The notes under the pieces: generated by a model
Database searches by the model: none
The model's input: the letters and a program-made list of their open reading frames with translations, nothing else
What the model was told of the DNA's origin: nothing
Part shown: in pieces, positions 1-7,566 of the stretch
Layout: every line of letters begins with the position of its first letter
Numbering within the stretch: position 1 is the stretch's first letter
Made by a program: the position numbers and the translations under genes
Assembly (NCBI GenBank): GCA_938074565.1
Contig: CALJEQ010000006.1
Coordinates: forward strand, 372,001 to 436,000
DNA length: 64,000 nucleotides
Origin: an uncultured Alkaliphilus sp.
Lineage (GTDB): Bacteria > Bacillota > Clostridia > Peptostreptococcales > Natronincolaceae
Direction of reading: 5' to 3'

Positions 1-480
1 CTGTGAGCCAAGATATTTACCTTCTTTAACAGATTCAATTCTTCCTCTTTGTAAACGTCGGTTAATGGTTTTATACTCACGCCTAGACATAAATAGACCA
101 AATTCAAAGTATTCTTCATCAAACTCATTATTTGGGTCGTAGGTTTTCATGGGGGTAATAATTTTACAGTTTGAATATTTAAAGGTTTGTGCAACTATGC
201 CCTGATCTATGGTATCTCCACGGGCAAGTCGTTCAACCTCCATTACTAAAACGCCATTCCAAGTTCCCTCTTCAACTTCTGAAAGAAGCTGTTGCATAAC
301 TGGGCGGGAGGAAATGGTTTCCCCAGAAACTATTTCTTTATATATTTTTGTAATGCTTAATTTGTATTTTTCTGATAACTCCAATAAAGCCCGTTCATGT
401 CTAACAAGGGTTTCACCTTCTCCTCTTAATTCGGCTTCAATGTCAGTTCTTGATTTTCTTAAATAGATACAATATGTCAT
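1..480 (-). CDS. Large serine recombinase (site-specific integrase/excisionase), N-terminal part, cut by window edge
   Basis: The ATG lies at 480-478 on the minus strand, behind a GTGGGGAA-type ribosome binding site, and the frame stays open for 160 codons to position 1. The start of the protein carries the resolvase motif YLRKSR with the probable catalytic serine at residue 10. About 75 residues later comes an MEVERLARGD segment that matches the conserved arginine region of resolvase domains. These enzymes cut and rejoin DNA at attachment sites through a phosphoserine link; the large forms integrate and excise phages, conjugative elements and skin-like sporulation elements. Only the N-terminal part is visible, so the large subtype is inferred. 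It points away from the interrupted cotJC to its right, as expected for an element-borne recombinase near one end. Confidence 0.9.
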   Translation of the reverse strand, partial: MTYCIYLRKSRTDIEAELRGEGETLVRHERALLELSEKYKLSITKIYKEIVSGETISSRPVMQQLLSEVEEGTWNGVLVMEVERLARGDTIDQGIVAQTFKYSNCKIITPMKTYDPNNEFDEEYFEFGLFMSRREYKTINRRLQRGRIESVKEGKYLGSQ

Positions 481-698
481 TTAAATTCCCCACTATTCAA
501 TATTTATTAGAAATTAACCTTAAGGTTTTTTATAGTAATAGTACAATCATGGGATGGCATAGCTTATATCAGTTTTTAAATTTAGTTGTTAAGGCTAATG
601 CTACAAGTTTCATAGTATTTGTTAACTAATATATCATTCTCTATTAAAAATATTAGTAAGTTATTAAAAAAATTCCAAATACTTTTGGGGGGGTTGAA

Positions 699-875
699 AT
701 GAAGGAAGTTCAAGAAAATGGAAATATAGTTGCAGAATATTTACAGGGGAATGTAAGGGTTGAAATTTTCAATAATGCATATACGGGAAAAACAGAGAAG
801 GATATAGATGGCGTTTTGAAGAGAATAGCTGATATTGGGTGGAGAATTATTAACGAAATAGAAGAAAAAGACTGA
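699..875 (+). CDS. Small element-borne protein of unknown function (58 aa)
   Basis: A short frame starts at ATG 699 just after a run of G residues that can serve as ribosome binding site, and it stops at TGA 873-875. The 58-residue product is charged, without membrane segments or cysteines, and ends in a likely helix rich in Ile, Glu and Lys. It is transcribed divergently from the recombinase and sits between that gene and the junction with cotJC. I do not recognise the family. By position and size it could be a recombination directionality factor or another accessory protein of the element; that is inference only. Confidence 0.6.
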   Translation: MKEVQENGNIVAEYLQGNVRVEIFNNAYTGKTEKDIDGVLKRIADIGWRIINEIEEKD

Positions 876-910
876 TGATAACAACTAAAGAGTAGCCTTT
901 ATCTATTTAA

Positions 911-935
911 GTAGCTATGTTGATAAGTTACCTAC
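911..935. other. Candidate attachment-site core at the element/cotJC junction
   Basis: A 25-bp imperfect inverted repeat is centred near 923: GTAG-TA and TT on the left mirror AA and TA-CTAC on the right. Similarity of the downstream frame to CotJC begins at about this point (LQHYGTEE), while the in-frame sequence upstream reaches a stop at 908-910. Large serine recombinases act on short, imperfectly symmetric sites. The exact crossover cannot be placed without the other end of the element. Confidence 0.35.
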
Positions 936-1333
936 AACACTATGGTACAGAAGAATTAGCCCATGTAGAAGTAATAGTAACAATGATCTATCAATTAATG
1001 AAGGATGCCACCGTTGAAGAATTAGAAGCAGCTGGATTAGGGTCAAATTACGCTATAAGGGATGGCGCTCTATTCTATACAGATGCCAATGGAGTACCTT
1101 GGACAGCAACATATATTCAAGCCCATGCTGACCCCGTAACAGATTTACATGAAGATATGGCGGCAGAACAAAAAGCCAGAGCAGTATATGAGCATTTATT
1201 GAACTTAACAGACGATCCTGGGTTAAAAGATACTTTAAGATTTTTAAGAGAAAGAGAAGTTGTACATTTCCAAAGATTTGGGGAAGCGTTAAGAATAGTT
1301 CAAGAATATCAAGATGCTAAGAAGATATTTTAA
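917..1333 (+). CDS. cotJC: 3' part of cotJC (manganese-catalase-like spore coat protein), interrupted by the element
   Basis: The 138-residue frame matches the C-terminal two thirds of CotJC, the ferritin-fold, manganese-catalase-like protein of the spore coat (about 190 residues when complete). Seen directly are the TEELAH ligand motif (ExxH), a DMAAEQKARA helix with its conserved Glu, an EREVVHFQRF helix with its conserved His, and the typical KKIF ending. The usual first 50-55 residues, including the first metal-binding Glu, are missing. There is no ribosome binding site before ATG 917, and an in-frame stop lies nine bases upstream. The fragment therefore looks like the distal piece of a gene split by the recombinase-bearing element. 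The proximal piece, with cotJA/cotJB, should lie at the far end of that element outside this window. Confidence 0.85.
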   Translation: MLISYLQHYGTEELAHVEVIVTMIYQLMKDATVEELEAAGLGSNYAIRDGALFYTDANGVPWTATYIQAHADPVTDLHEDMAAEQKARAVYEHLLNLTDDPGLKDTLRFLREREVVHFQRFGEALRIVQEYQDAKKIF

Positions 1334-1379
1334 TAACAATAATTAATAACAATAATTAAAAACATATAGGTTTGTATAG

Positions 1380-1425
1380 AAACCCAGTGGGGCAGATTTT
1401 TAAAAAAATTGCCATTACTGGGTTT
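1380..1425 (+). terminator. Probable terminator after cotJC
   Basis: A 9-bp stem AAACCCAGT/ACTGGGTTT encloses a second short stem (GGCA/TTGCC). The trailing U-run is weak. It lies 46 bases after the cotJC stop. Confidence 0.5.
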
Positions 1426-1536
1426 AAGTTTAAATATTAGGTAAATAAATAGCAATTACATGAAGTAATTAATAAGCTTGTGTTATATTTTTATAATTTG
1501 TCAAAAAAATAAAATAAATTTTTTACAAAATAAACA

Positions 1537-1565
1537 TTGCATTCCAATTTATTCCGTAGTATAAT
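1537..1565 (+). promoter_or_regulatory. Sigma-A-type promoter of the ABC exporter leader
   Basis: A TTGCAT -35 box at 1537-1542 and a perfect TATAAT -10 box at 1560-1565 are separated by 17 bases. Transcription would start near 1572, leaving a leader of about 400 bases before the first exporter gene. Confidence 0.8.
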
Positions 1566-1618
1566 CTTAAGAGTAGATTAAAAAGAAGAATAATAAACTA
1601 GAAAAGGAGGTAAGATGA

Positions 1619-1723
1619 ATGAAAACTTTAGTTAGCAAAAATTTAAAACCTTTAAGTGATTTATATGTGTCTTTTTCAAAATTAAATATTTTGTCAACTA
1701 GAGAAGTAGATCATCTTTACTAA
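1619..1723 (+). CDS. Leader peptide of the ABC exporter operon (34 aa)
   Basis: The 34-codon frame from ATG 1619 to TAA 1721 has a near-ideal AGGAGG ribosome binding site at 1605-1610 with 8-base spacing. An overlapping ATG at 1615 gives only six codons and is a poorer candidate. The peptide resembles no enzyme. It lies between a strong promoter and two tandem terminators, and upstream of a BmrCD-like drug exporter. In Bacillus subtilis, bmrCD is preceded by the short translated leader bmrB, where ribosome stalling relieves transcription attenuation. The same role is inferred here from layout, not from sequence similarity to BmrB. Confidence 0.7.
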   Translation: MKTLVSKNLKPLSDLYVSFSKLNILSTREVDHLY

Positions 1724-1750
1724 CTTAACTGATTTGTTTTGTAAATAATC

Positions 1751-1786
1751 AGCCCAGGTAAGGATATACTTATCTGGGCTTTATTG
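1751..1786 (+). terminator. Leader terminator T1
   Basis: A perfect 12-bp stem, AGCCCAGGTAAG pairing with CTTATCTGGGCT around a 6-base loop, is followed by a short T-rich stretch. It begins 27 bases after the leader peptide stop codon. Confidence 0.85.
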
Positions 1787-1830
1787 TGCCCGTTTTCATT
1801 TTCCATATATTTACACACATTTAAGCCCAG
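1774..1830 (+). promoter_or_regulatory. Candidate antiterminator pairing between T1 and T2
   Basis: The 3' arm of T1 (CTGGGCTT, 1774-1781) is perfectly complementary to the 5' arm of T2 (AAGCCCAG, 1823-1830). Forming this hairpin would destroy both terminators at once. This is read directly from the bases; its use as a drug-responsive switch is inference. Confidence 0.6.
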
Positions 1831-1858
1831 AGAAGAACTTCTTAACTTGGGCTTTTTT
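1823..1858 (+). terminator. Leader terminator T2
   Basis: AAGCCCAG (1823-1830) pairs with TTGGGCTT (1847-1854), followed by a run of T. It stands between the leader peptide and the exporter genes, so basal transcription should stop here. Confidence 0.8.
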
Positions 1859-1896
1859 ATTTGTTTTTCTTTAAAATGAAAAAGGAGGAGATTATA

Positions 1897-1932
1897 TTGA
1901 ATCGCAAAAAAGGTGTTAAAAGTAAAAATTAG
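1897..1932 (+). CDS. Possible second leader peptide (11 aa, TTG start)
   Basis: An AAAGGAGGAG ribosome binding site at 1881-1890 precedes TTG 1897, and a lysine-rich frame (MNRKKGVKSKN) stops at TAG 1930. It lies after both terminators and 42 bases before the first exporter gene. The binding site is too good to ignore, but a product this short could be spurious. Confidence 0.4.
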   Translation: MNRKKGVKSKN

Positions 1933-1974
1933 AGAGAGTGTGGATATTAAATTCACCAGCAGGGAGGGTCTTAA

Positions 1975-3783
1975 ATGAAGAATATTAAATTTTTATGGAA
2001 TTTTATGAAGGGGAATAGAAGCCGTTACATGGCAGCCATATTAAGTATTGGAGTAGCAACGCTATTTAGTTTAATAGGTCCGTTAGTTATTAGGATTACA
2101 ATAGATTCTGTTATCGGTGCAGAAGAACTAAATGTATCGCTAGCAGTTAAAAATATTATTGAAGGGATTGGGGGACTAGGTTACTTAAGAAACAATCTTT
2201 GGATTCCAGCTTTAGCACTGGTGACATTTACAATATTAAGGGGAGTATTCCTCTTTTATAAGGGAAAATGGTCGGCACAGGCGGCGGAAAGTGTTTCTAA
2301 AAAAATGAGAGATGAAGTATACGATCATCTACAACATTTGCCCTATCAATACCATGTGAATGCAGAACCTGGAGATTTAATTCAACGATGTACTTCTGAT
2401 GTAGATACCATCAGAAGGTTTCTAGCAACACAGTTTGTAGAGATTGGAAGTGCATTATTCATGTTAGTCTTTTCGGCCTATATAATGTTTTCAATGGACG
2501 TAAAGATGACTTTAGTTTCTTTATCATTGGTGCCAATCATCTTTGGATTTTCCATTGTATTCTTTAAAAAAGTAAAAGTTGCCTTCAAGCTAACCGATGA
2601 AGCAGAGGGAAGTATGTCAACAACCCTTCAAGAAAACCTTACGGGGCTTAGGGTAGTTAGGGCATTTGGAAGACAGCGTTATGAAGTGGAAAAGTTTGAA
2701 GAAAAAAATAGAGTAAATAGAGATTTAACCTATAAATTGATTCGTTTATTTGCTTGGTACTGGTCAGTTTCAGATTTAATCTGTATGCTTCAAACTGGAA
2801 TGGTACTGATAGGTGGAGTCTATTGGACACTAATGGGTAACATAACATTAGGAACAATGGTGGTGTTTATCTCCTATATAGGAATGCTTCTGTGGCCTAT
2901 AAGACAGCTTGGTAGAGTAATTACCGACATGGGGAAGGCAATGGTTGCCATTGAAAGACTACAAGAGATTATGGATGAAGAAAAAGAAGAAATGGAAGAG
3001 AATGGTGATCAACCTATAATTAGTGGGAACATTAGTTTTAAAAACTTAGAATTCCAATATGAAGAGGGTAAGTCGATATTAAAAAATGTAAGCTTTGAAG
3101 TAAAGGCTGGGGAAACCTTAGCTATACTGGGGGCAACGAGGGCAGGAAAAAGTACCTTAATGCATTTATTGGCAAGATTATTCGATTACCAAAAAGGTTC
3201 CATCAAAATTGATGGTCGCGAATTAAGAACAATTGATAAAAAATGGATAAGAAAAAATGTAGGTTTAATTCTACAAGAACCTTTCCTTTTTGCTAAAACA
3301 ATAAAGGATAACATAGGCTTAGGTAAGGATATACCAACGGATGAAGAGATATACGATGTTTCTAAAGTAGCTTCAATCCATGAAGTAATCACTAGCTTTA
3401 ATCAAGGTTATGAAACCCTTGTAGGGGAAAGGGGTGTATCCCTTTCAGGAGGTCAAAAACAAAGGTTGGCTATTGCTAGAACACTAATTGCAAACTCCCC
3501 CATTATTGTTTTTGACGATTCCCTTAGTGCAGTGGATACAGAAACTGATGCATCCATCAGAAGAGCACTAAATCAAAGGGCGAATAGAGCAACAACCTTT
3601 ATTATTTCCCATAGAATTACTACACTGGCAGAAGCAGATAAAATAATTGTGCTAGATAAAGGTGAAGTGGTACAAATGGGTAATCATGAAGAACTTTTAA
3701 AACAGCCGGGCTTATATAAAAGAATTTGGGATATTCAAAATTCCACTGAAGAAGAGCCTGTGAATAAAGCAGTAAATAAGTAG
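1975..3783 (+). CDS. bmrC: Heterodimeric ABC multidrug exporter, degenerate-site subunit (BmrC/YheI-like)
   Basis: This 602-residue half-transporter has an N-terminal six-helix exporter domain (to about residue 320) and a C-terminal ATPase domain. Walker A is GATRAGKS at 386-393, the signature LSGGQ is at 490-494, and Walker B ends in Asp514. The catalytic glutamate that normally follows is Asp515, the substitution typical of the degenerate half of heterodimeric exporters such as BmrC or TM287. Its own signature is intact and should complete the active ATP site of its partner. A strong AGGGAGGG binding site precedes ATG 1975. It is the first gene of a two-gene operon behind a probable attenuator. 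The substrate is unknown; drugs acting on translation would fit the leader. Confidence 0.88.
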   Translation: MKNIKFLWNFMKGNRSRYMAAILSIGVATLFSLIGPLVIRITIDSVIGAEELNVSLAVKNIIEGIGGLGYLRNNLWIPALALVTFTILRGVFLFYKGKWSAQAAESVSKKMRDEVYDHLQHLPYQYHVNAEPGDLIQRCTSDVDTIRRFLATQFVEIGSALFMLVFSAYIMFSMDVKMTLVSLSLVPIIFGFSIVFFKKVKVAFKLTDEAEGSMSTTLQENLTGLRVVRAFGRQRYEVEKFEEKNRVNRDLTYKLIRLFAWYWSVSDLICMLQTGMVLIGGVYWTLMGNITLGTMVVFISYIGMLLWPIRQLGRVITDMGKAMVAIERLQEIMDEEKEEMEENGDQPIISGNISFKNLEFQYEEGKSILKNVSFEVKAGETLAILGATRAGKSTLMHLLARLFDYQKGSIKIDGRELRTIDKKWIRKNVGLILQEPFLFAKTIKDNIGLGKDIPTDEEIYDVSKVASIHEVITSFNQGYETLVGERGVSLSGGQKQRLAIARTLIANSPIIVFDDSLSAVDTETDASIRRALNQRANRATTFIISHRITTLAEADKIIVLDKGEVVQMGNHEELLKQPGLYKRIWDIQNSTEEEPVNKAVNK

Positions 3784-3845
3784 TAAAATTTATATTTTAG
3801 CATTGGGGAAACCATTGCTGATGGCAGGAAAGTAGGGTGAAAATT

Positions 3846-5669
3846 ATGAAACAACATGATGAACAACAAGAACAGAAAATAGATTTTAAACTATGGAAAG
3901 AGATATTTAAATATACATTGCCAATGAAAAAGCAAATGATCTTATTGGCAGTTTTAATGATTTTAGTGGCTGTAATAGATGTGGTATTTACCTATATGAC
4001 AAAAATTGCTGTAGATAATTTTATTCTAAAGGGTACATTGGAGGGAATAAAACTCTTTAGTATTGCATATTTTGCCTTAATTGTAGCACTGTCTACCTCT
4101 ATATTTGCTTTTATAGATGTTGCAGGAAAAATAGAAACAGGTGTAACTTATGCCATAAGAAAAGAAGGATTTAAAAGGCTTCAAGAATTATCCTTTTCTT
4201 ATTATGACAATAAAGCAGTTGGATGGTTAATGGCAAGAATGACATCTGATATTGTAAGACTAGGGGAAATTATTTCTTGGGGAACGGTAGATCTTGTTTG
4301 GGGAGCTACTAAAATGGTGGCAATCGTGATGGTAATGGTCTATTTAAACTGGAAACTGGCATTAATAACCCTTTCGGTTGTACCATTTCTACTGTTTACC
4401 AGTCTATATTTTCAAAAGAAGATTCTTAAAGAATATAGAAGTGTAAGAAAAATTAATTCAAAAATTACAGGTTCCTTCAACGAAGGGATTACAGGGGCTA
4501 AAACAACAAAAGTTTTAGTAAGAGAAGAAAAAAATCTTAATGAATTTTCTCAACTTACTTCTAGTATGAGGGGAAGTTCCATTAAAGCAGCTATTTTTTC
4601 ATCCCTATTCCTTCCTATTGTTTTGACCTTTGGAAGTATTGGAACAGCCTTAGCTCTATGGTTTGGTGGTATAGAGGTGGCATCAAATACTGTTACCTAT
4701 GGAACTTTAGTGGCTTTTATCTCCTATACTATACTATTTTTTGAACCAGTCAGAGAAATGGCAAGGGTTTTTGCAGAATTTCAATCGGCCCATGCTTCTG
4801 CTGAAAGGGTAATGTCTATGATTAACACAGAACCAGACATAAAGGATACTCCAGAAGCAATATTAAAGTATGGTGATTCTTTTAATCCAATAAAGGAAAA
4901 CTGGCCTGAAATAGAAGGAAATATTAGTTTTAAGAATGTATCCTTTCACTATAATCCAGAAGAACCAATATTAACTGACTTTAATTTAGATATTAAAGCA
5001 GGAGAAACAATAGCGTTAGTTGGAGAAACAGGATCGGGTAAAAGTACTATAGTAAATCTAGCTTGTCGTTTTTACGAGCCAACACAAGGAGAAATTTTTA
5101 TAGATGGTACTGAATACAGGGAATTATCTCAATTATGGTTACAGTCAAACTTAGGTTATGTATTGCAAAGTCCACAGCTATTTAGTGGAACCATAAAGGA
5201 TAATATAAGATATGGTAAATTGGATGCCAGCGAAGTGGAAATAATTAGGGCAGCTAAACTGGTTAATGCCCATGACTTTATCATAAAGTTAAACAAAGGA
5301 TATGATACAGAGGTGGGAGACGGTGGAGGCTTACTATCTTCTGGAGAAAAGCAGTTAATTTCTTTTGCAAGGGCAGTTTTAGCTAATCCAAAGATTTTTG
5401 TTTTGGATGAAGCAACTTCATCTATTGATACAGAGACGGAACAAATTATACAAAAAGCCATCCAAAAGGTTTTGAAGGGCAGAACAAGTTTTATTATTGC
5501 CCATAGGCTTTCAACAATACGTTCTGCTGACAGAATTTTGGTAATTCGTAATGGGAAAGTTGAAGAAATAGGAAATCATAATGAATTGATGAGTAAAAAA
5601 GGCTACTACTATAGACTATATACTAATCAATTCATTGAAGAAGAAGGGCAGAAGGTTTTAAGTAAATAA
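3846..5669 (+). CDS. bmrD: Heterodimeric ABC multidrug exporter, catalytic-site subunit (BmrD/YheH-like)
   Basis: This 607-residue membrane exporter half-subunit pairs with the preceding gene. Walker A is canonical (GETGSGKS, 393-400), and Walker B carries Asp521 followed by the catalytic Glu522. The signature is degenerate (SSGEK, 498-502). The two genes thus have complementary defects: one active and one inactive ATP site per dimer, as in BmrCD and TM287/288. ATG 3846 is preferred because AGGGTGA lies five bases before it. A GTG at 3837, which adds three residues, is a possible alternative. The gap to the previous gene is about 60 bases without a clear terminator. Confidence 0.88.
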   Translation: MKQHDEQQEQKIDFKLWKEIFKYTLPMKKQMILLAVLMILVAVIDVVFTYMTKIAVDNFILKGTLEGIKLFSIAYFALIVALSTSIFAFIDVAGKIETGVTYAIRKEGFKRLQELSFSYYDNKAVGWLMARMTSDIVRLGEIISWGTVDLVWGATKMVAIVMVMVYLNWKLALITLSVVPFLLFTSLYFQKKILKEYRSVRKINSKITGSFNEGITGAKTTKVLVREEKNLNEFSQLTSSMRGSSIKAAIFSSLFLPIVLTFGSIGTALALWFGGIEVASNTVTYGTLVAFISYTILFFEPVREMARVFAEFQSAHASAERVMSMINTEPDIKDTPEAILKYGDSFNPIKENWPEIEGNISFKNVSFHYNPEEPILTDFNLDIKAGETIALVGETGSGKSTIVNLACRFYEPTQGEIFIDGTEYRELSQLWLQSNLGYVLQSPQLFSGTIKDNIRYGKLDASEVEIIRAAKLVNAHDFIIKLNKGYDTEVGDGGGLLSSGEKQLISFARAVLANPKIFVLDEATSSIDTETEQIIQKAIQKVLKGRTSFIIAHRLSTIRSADRILVIRNGKVEEIGNHNELMSKKGYYYRLYTNQFIEEEGQKVLSK

Positions 5670-5767
5670 AAAGAGTATTATTTAAACAGTAAAGTAATTA
5701 GATTAAGGGGATTGGAAAAAAGATAATGGCTTATAATATAGATAATCAACCATTAAGGAGGAACTAT

Positions 5768-6349
5768 ATGAAGGCACTAATTATCTTTGGCCATCCCAAT
5801 ATAGATAGTTTTAACGGCTCTATGCTAAAGACTGTAGAAGAAGCATTGAAAGAAGAAGGTCATGAATATATTTTAAAAAATTTATATGATCAAAATTTTA
5901 ATCCAATGTTTACATTAAATGATTTAATTAAAATACAAAATAAAACAAGAGACGAAGATATTGCAATAGAACAAATAGATGTAGTAGAATCTGAAGTTAT
6001 TATTTTTATATTTCCCATTTGGTGGGGTGGTCCACCAGCCATACTTAAAGGCTGGTTTGATAGAGTTTTTACAGAAGGTTTTGCTTTTGAGGAAAAAGAA
6101 GACAATAAAATACAAGGTCTATTATATAAGAAAAAAGCAATTATATTTGCCACTTCTGGTTCTAGTATAGACAATCAAGAGCAAAGGGATATTTTCAGTG
6201 CTATAGAAACCATTTTAGTTAAGGGTACACTTAATTTCTGTGGTATTGGAAATGTTACCTATAGAAATTATCAAGAAGTCCCATACACAACAGATGAGGT
6301 TAGAAATAATATTCTATTGGAAGTAAAAAATTTAATTAAAAGTATTTAA
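5768..6349 (+). CDS. NAD(P)H-dependent FMN oxidoreductase, flavodoxin-like fold (MdaB/YwrO family)
   Basis: The 193-residue soluble protein has the FMN-binding start of the quinone-reductase family (FGHPNIDSFNG) and the hallmark PIWWGGPPAILKGWFDRV segment that contacts the flavin ring. Such enzymes transfer two electrons from NAD(P)H to quinones or other acceptors. ATG 5768 is chosen because AAGGAGG lies 7-8 bases upstream; an in-frame ATG at 5726 lacks comparable spacing. It stands alone behind the exporter operon and is followed by a two-tier hairpin terminator. The physiological acceptor cannot be inferred. Confidence 0.85.
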   Translation: MKALIIFGHPNIDSFNGSMLKTVEEALKEEGHEYILKNLYDQNFNPMFTLNDLIKIQNKTRDEDIAIEQIDVVESEVIIFIFPIWWGGPPAILKGWFDRVFTEGFAFEEKEDNKIQGLLYKKKAIIFATSGSSIDNQEQRDIFSAIETILVKGTLNFCGIGNVTYRNYQEVPYTTDEVRNNILLEVKNLIKSI

Positions 6350-6388
6350 AATATAAAAAGCATCTTTTACTTTAAGGCTATAAAAAAA

Positions 6389-6430
6389 ACAATATATAAA
6401 ACACAATATATAAAACACAATATATAAAAA
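6389..6430. repeat. Three tandem copies of a 14-bp A/T-rich unit
   Basis: The unit ACAATATATAAAAC occurs at 6389-6402 and 6403-6416, with a last copy at 6417-6430 differing only in the final base. The rest of the gap between 6350 and 6731 holds the hairpin at 6464-6516 and otherwise A/T-rich sequence with no gene I can support. Confidence 0.85.
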
Positions 6431-6463
6431 TATAAAAGACAAATTCATATATTTTACTACAAT

Positions 6464-6516
6464 AAAAAGTCAGCATCTTTACGTATTTCAATATACGTTG
6501 TGGAAGCTGACTTTTT
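6464..6516 (+). terminator. Two-tier hairpin terminator, copy 1
   Basis: The outer stem AAAAAGTCAGC/GCTGACTTTTT is followed by an A-A mismatch, two pairs (TC/GA), an internal loop, and an inner stem ACGTAT/ATACGT. The outer stem ends in a T-run, so it can terminate transcription. The same plan recurs near 14988, 16464 and 32283 with different outer stems. Confidence 0.75.
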
Positions 6517-6731
6517 GCTGTGACTTAAATCTATAGTTTTTCATTAGTCTTAGGACTGCTAATTTTAGTCAACCAAGATATGTATAATAAAAGGCAAGCA
6601 TTCTTTCTGTAAATATAAGGTATCCTTTAATAAGGATAGAAGACAAAGGATAATTTAATAATAATATAGAGATAAAAATTATATAAAGTGAAAATAATAC
6701 AAAGATAAAAATAATTTGAGGAAGTGATGAA

Positions 6732-7466
6732 ATGATAAGATTATTTGTGATTGCTATAGCCCCCGGTATTGCCCTGGGTGCTGCTGTATATTTAAACGAC
6801 CGTTATGATAGAGAACCATTATCTTTGCTATTTAAGGTATTTGCTTTAGGAGCCCTATCAGTAATTCCAGTACTCTTTGTTGAACGGTTTTTATTACGAT
6901 TAAACATCTTCGGTGGATTGTTAGGAATTACATATACAGCTTTTATTGTAGCGGGTTTTACAGAAGAATATTTTAAGCGGGCTGTGGTGTTGTATGGGGC
7001 ATTTAATAGTAAGTATTTTAATGAAAAGTTAGATGGAATAGTTTATTGTGTATTTTCAGCTTTAGGGTTTGCAACAGTAGAAAATATTATGTATGTAGTC
7101 TTTAGATATACTGGTAATTATTATGTGGGAATATTTAGAGGGCTTTTATCAGTACCAGCCCATACTCTTTTTGCAGTAACAATGGGCTATTACTTATCTT
7201 TGGCAAAATACACAGAAGATGAAGGAGAAAAACGAACATATTTTAGAAGGTCATTAATTATTCCTATTGTGCTACATGGATTATTTAACTTTATATTAAT
7301 GGCTGGAATACCCATTTTAATGTTATTATTTATTCCCTATGTTGCTTTTTTATGGTATATAAATATTATAAAATTAAACCAGTATACTAGGGATAGTAGA
7401 GATGAATTTAATCGAATAAACGAGAAGAATCAACTAAGTGATTTTGATAGTGATAAAAAAGATTAA
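6732..7466 (+). CDS. prsW: PrsW-family intramembrane metalloprotease
   Basis: The 244-residue protein is almost entirely hydrophobic, with about eight membrane segments. It carries the family motifs in order: FTEEYFKRAV (the EExxK/R-type metal motif), FATVENIM, VPAHTLFAVTMGYYL and LHGLFNFIL, with the conserved Glu and His residues that bind zinc. In Bacillus subtilis PrsW makes the first cut in the anti-sigma factor RsiW in response to envelope stress. No sigma/anti-sigma pair is seen nearby, so the substrate is unknown. GAGGAAGTGATG just before ATG 6732 supplies the binding site. Confidence 0.88.
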   Translation: MIRLFVIAIAPGIALGAAVYLNDRYDREPLSLLFKVFALGALSVIPVLFVERFLLRLNIFGGLLGITYTAFIVAGFTEEYFKRAVVLYGAFNSKYFNEKLDGIVYCVFSALGFATVENIMYVVFRYTGNYYVGIFRGLLSVPAHTLFAVTMGYYLSLAKYTEDEGEKRTYFRRSLIIPIVLHGLFNFILMAGIPILMLLFIPYVAFLWYINIIKLNQYTRDSRDEFNRINEKNQLSDFDSDKKD

Positions 7467-7566
7467 TAAATAGCCTAAAATATAATGTATAATAATAGAA
7501 TAAGGTGTATTAAAGGCTTTATATGTTACAGTTAAGTCTTATACATTAATTAAAGGGGGAAATACA

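Noticed and set aside
209..466. Plus-strand frame of 85 codons
   Set aside because: It is antisense to the recombinase, whose minus-strand frame is open to the window edge and carries clear motifs.
1615..1635. ATG four bases before the chosen leader-peptide start
   Set aside because: It opens only six codons and its spacing to AGGAGG is shorter; the 34-codon frame from 1619 is the better candidate.
6389..6430. CRISPR array
   Set aside because: The three 14-bp units are directly tandem with no spacers and are pure A/T-rich repeats.
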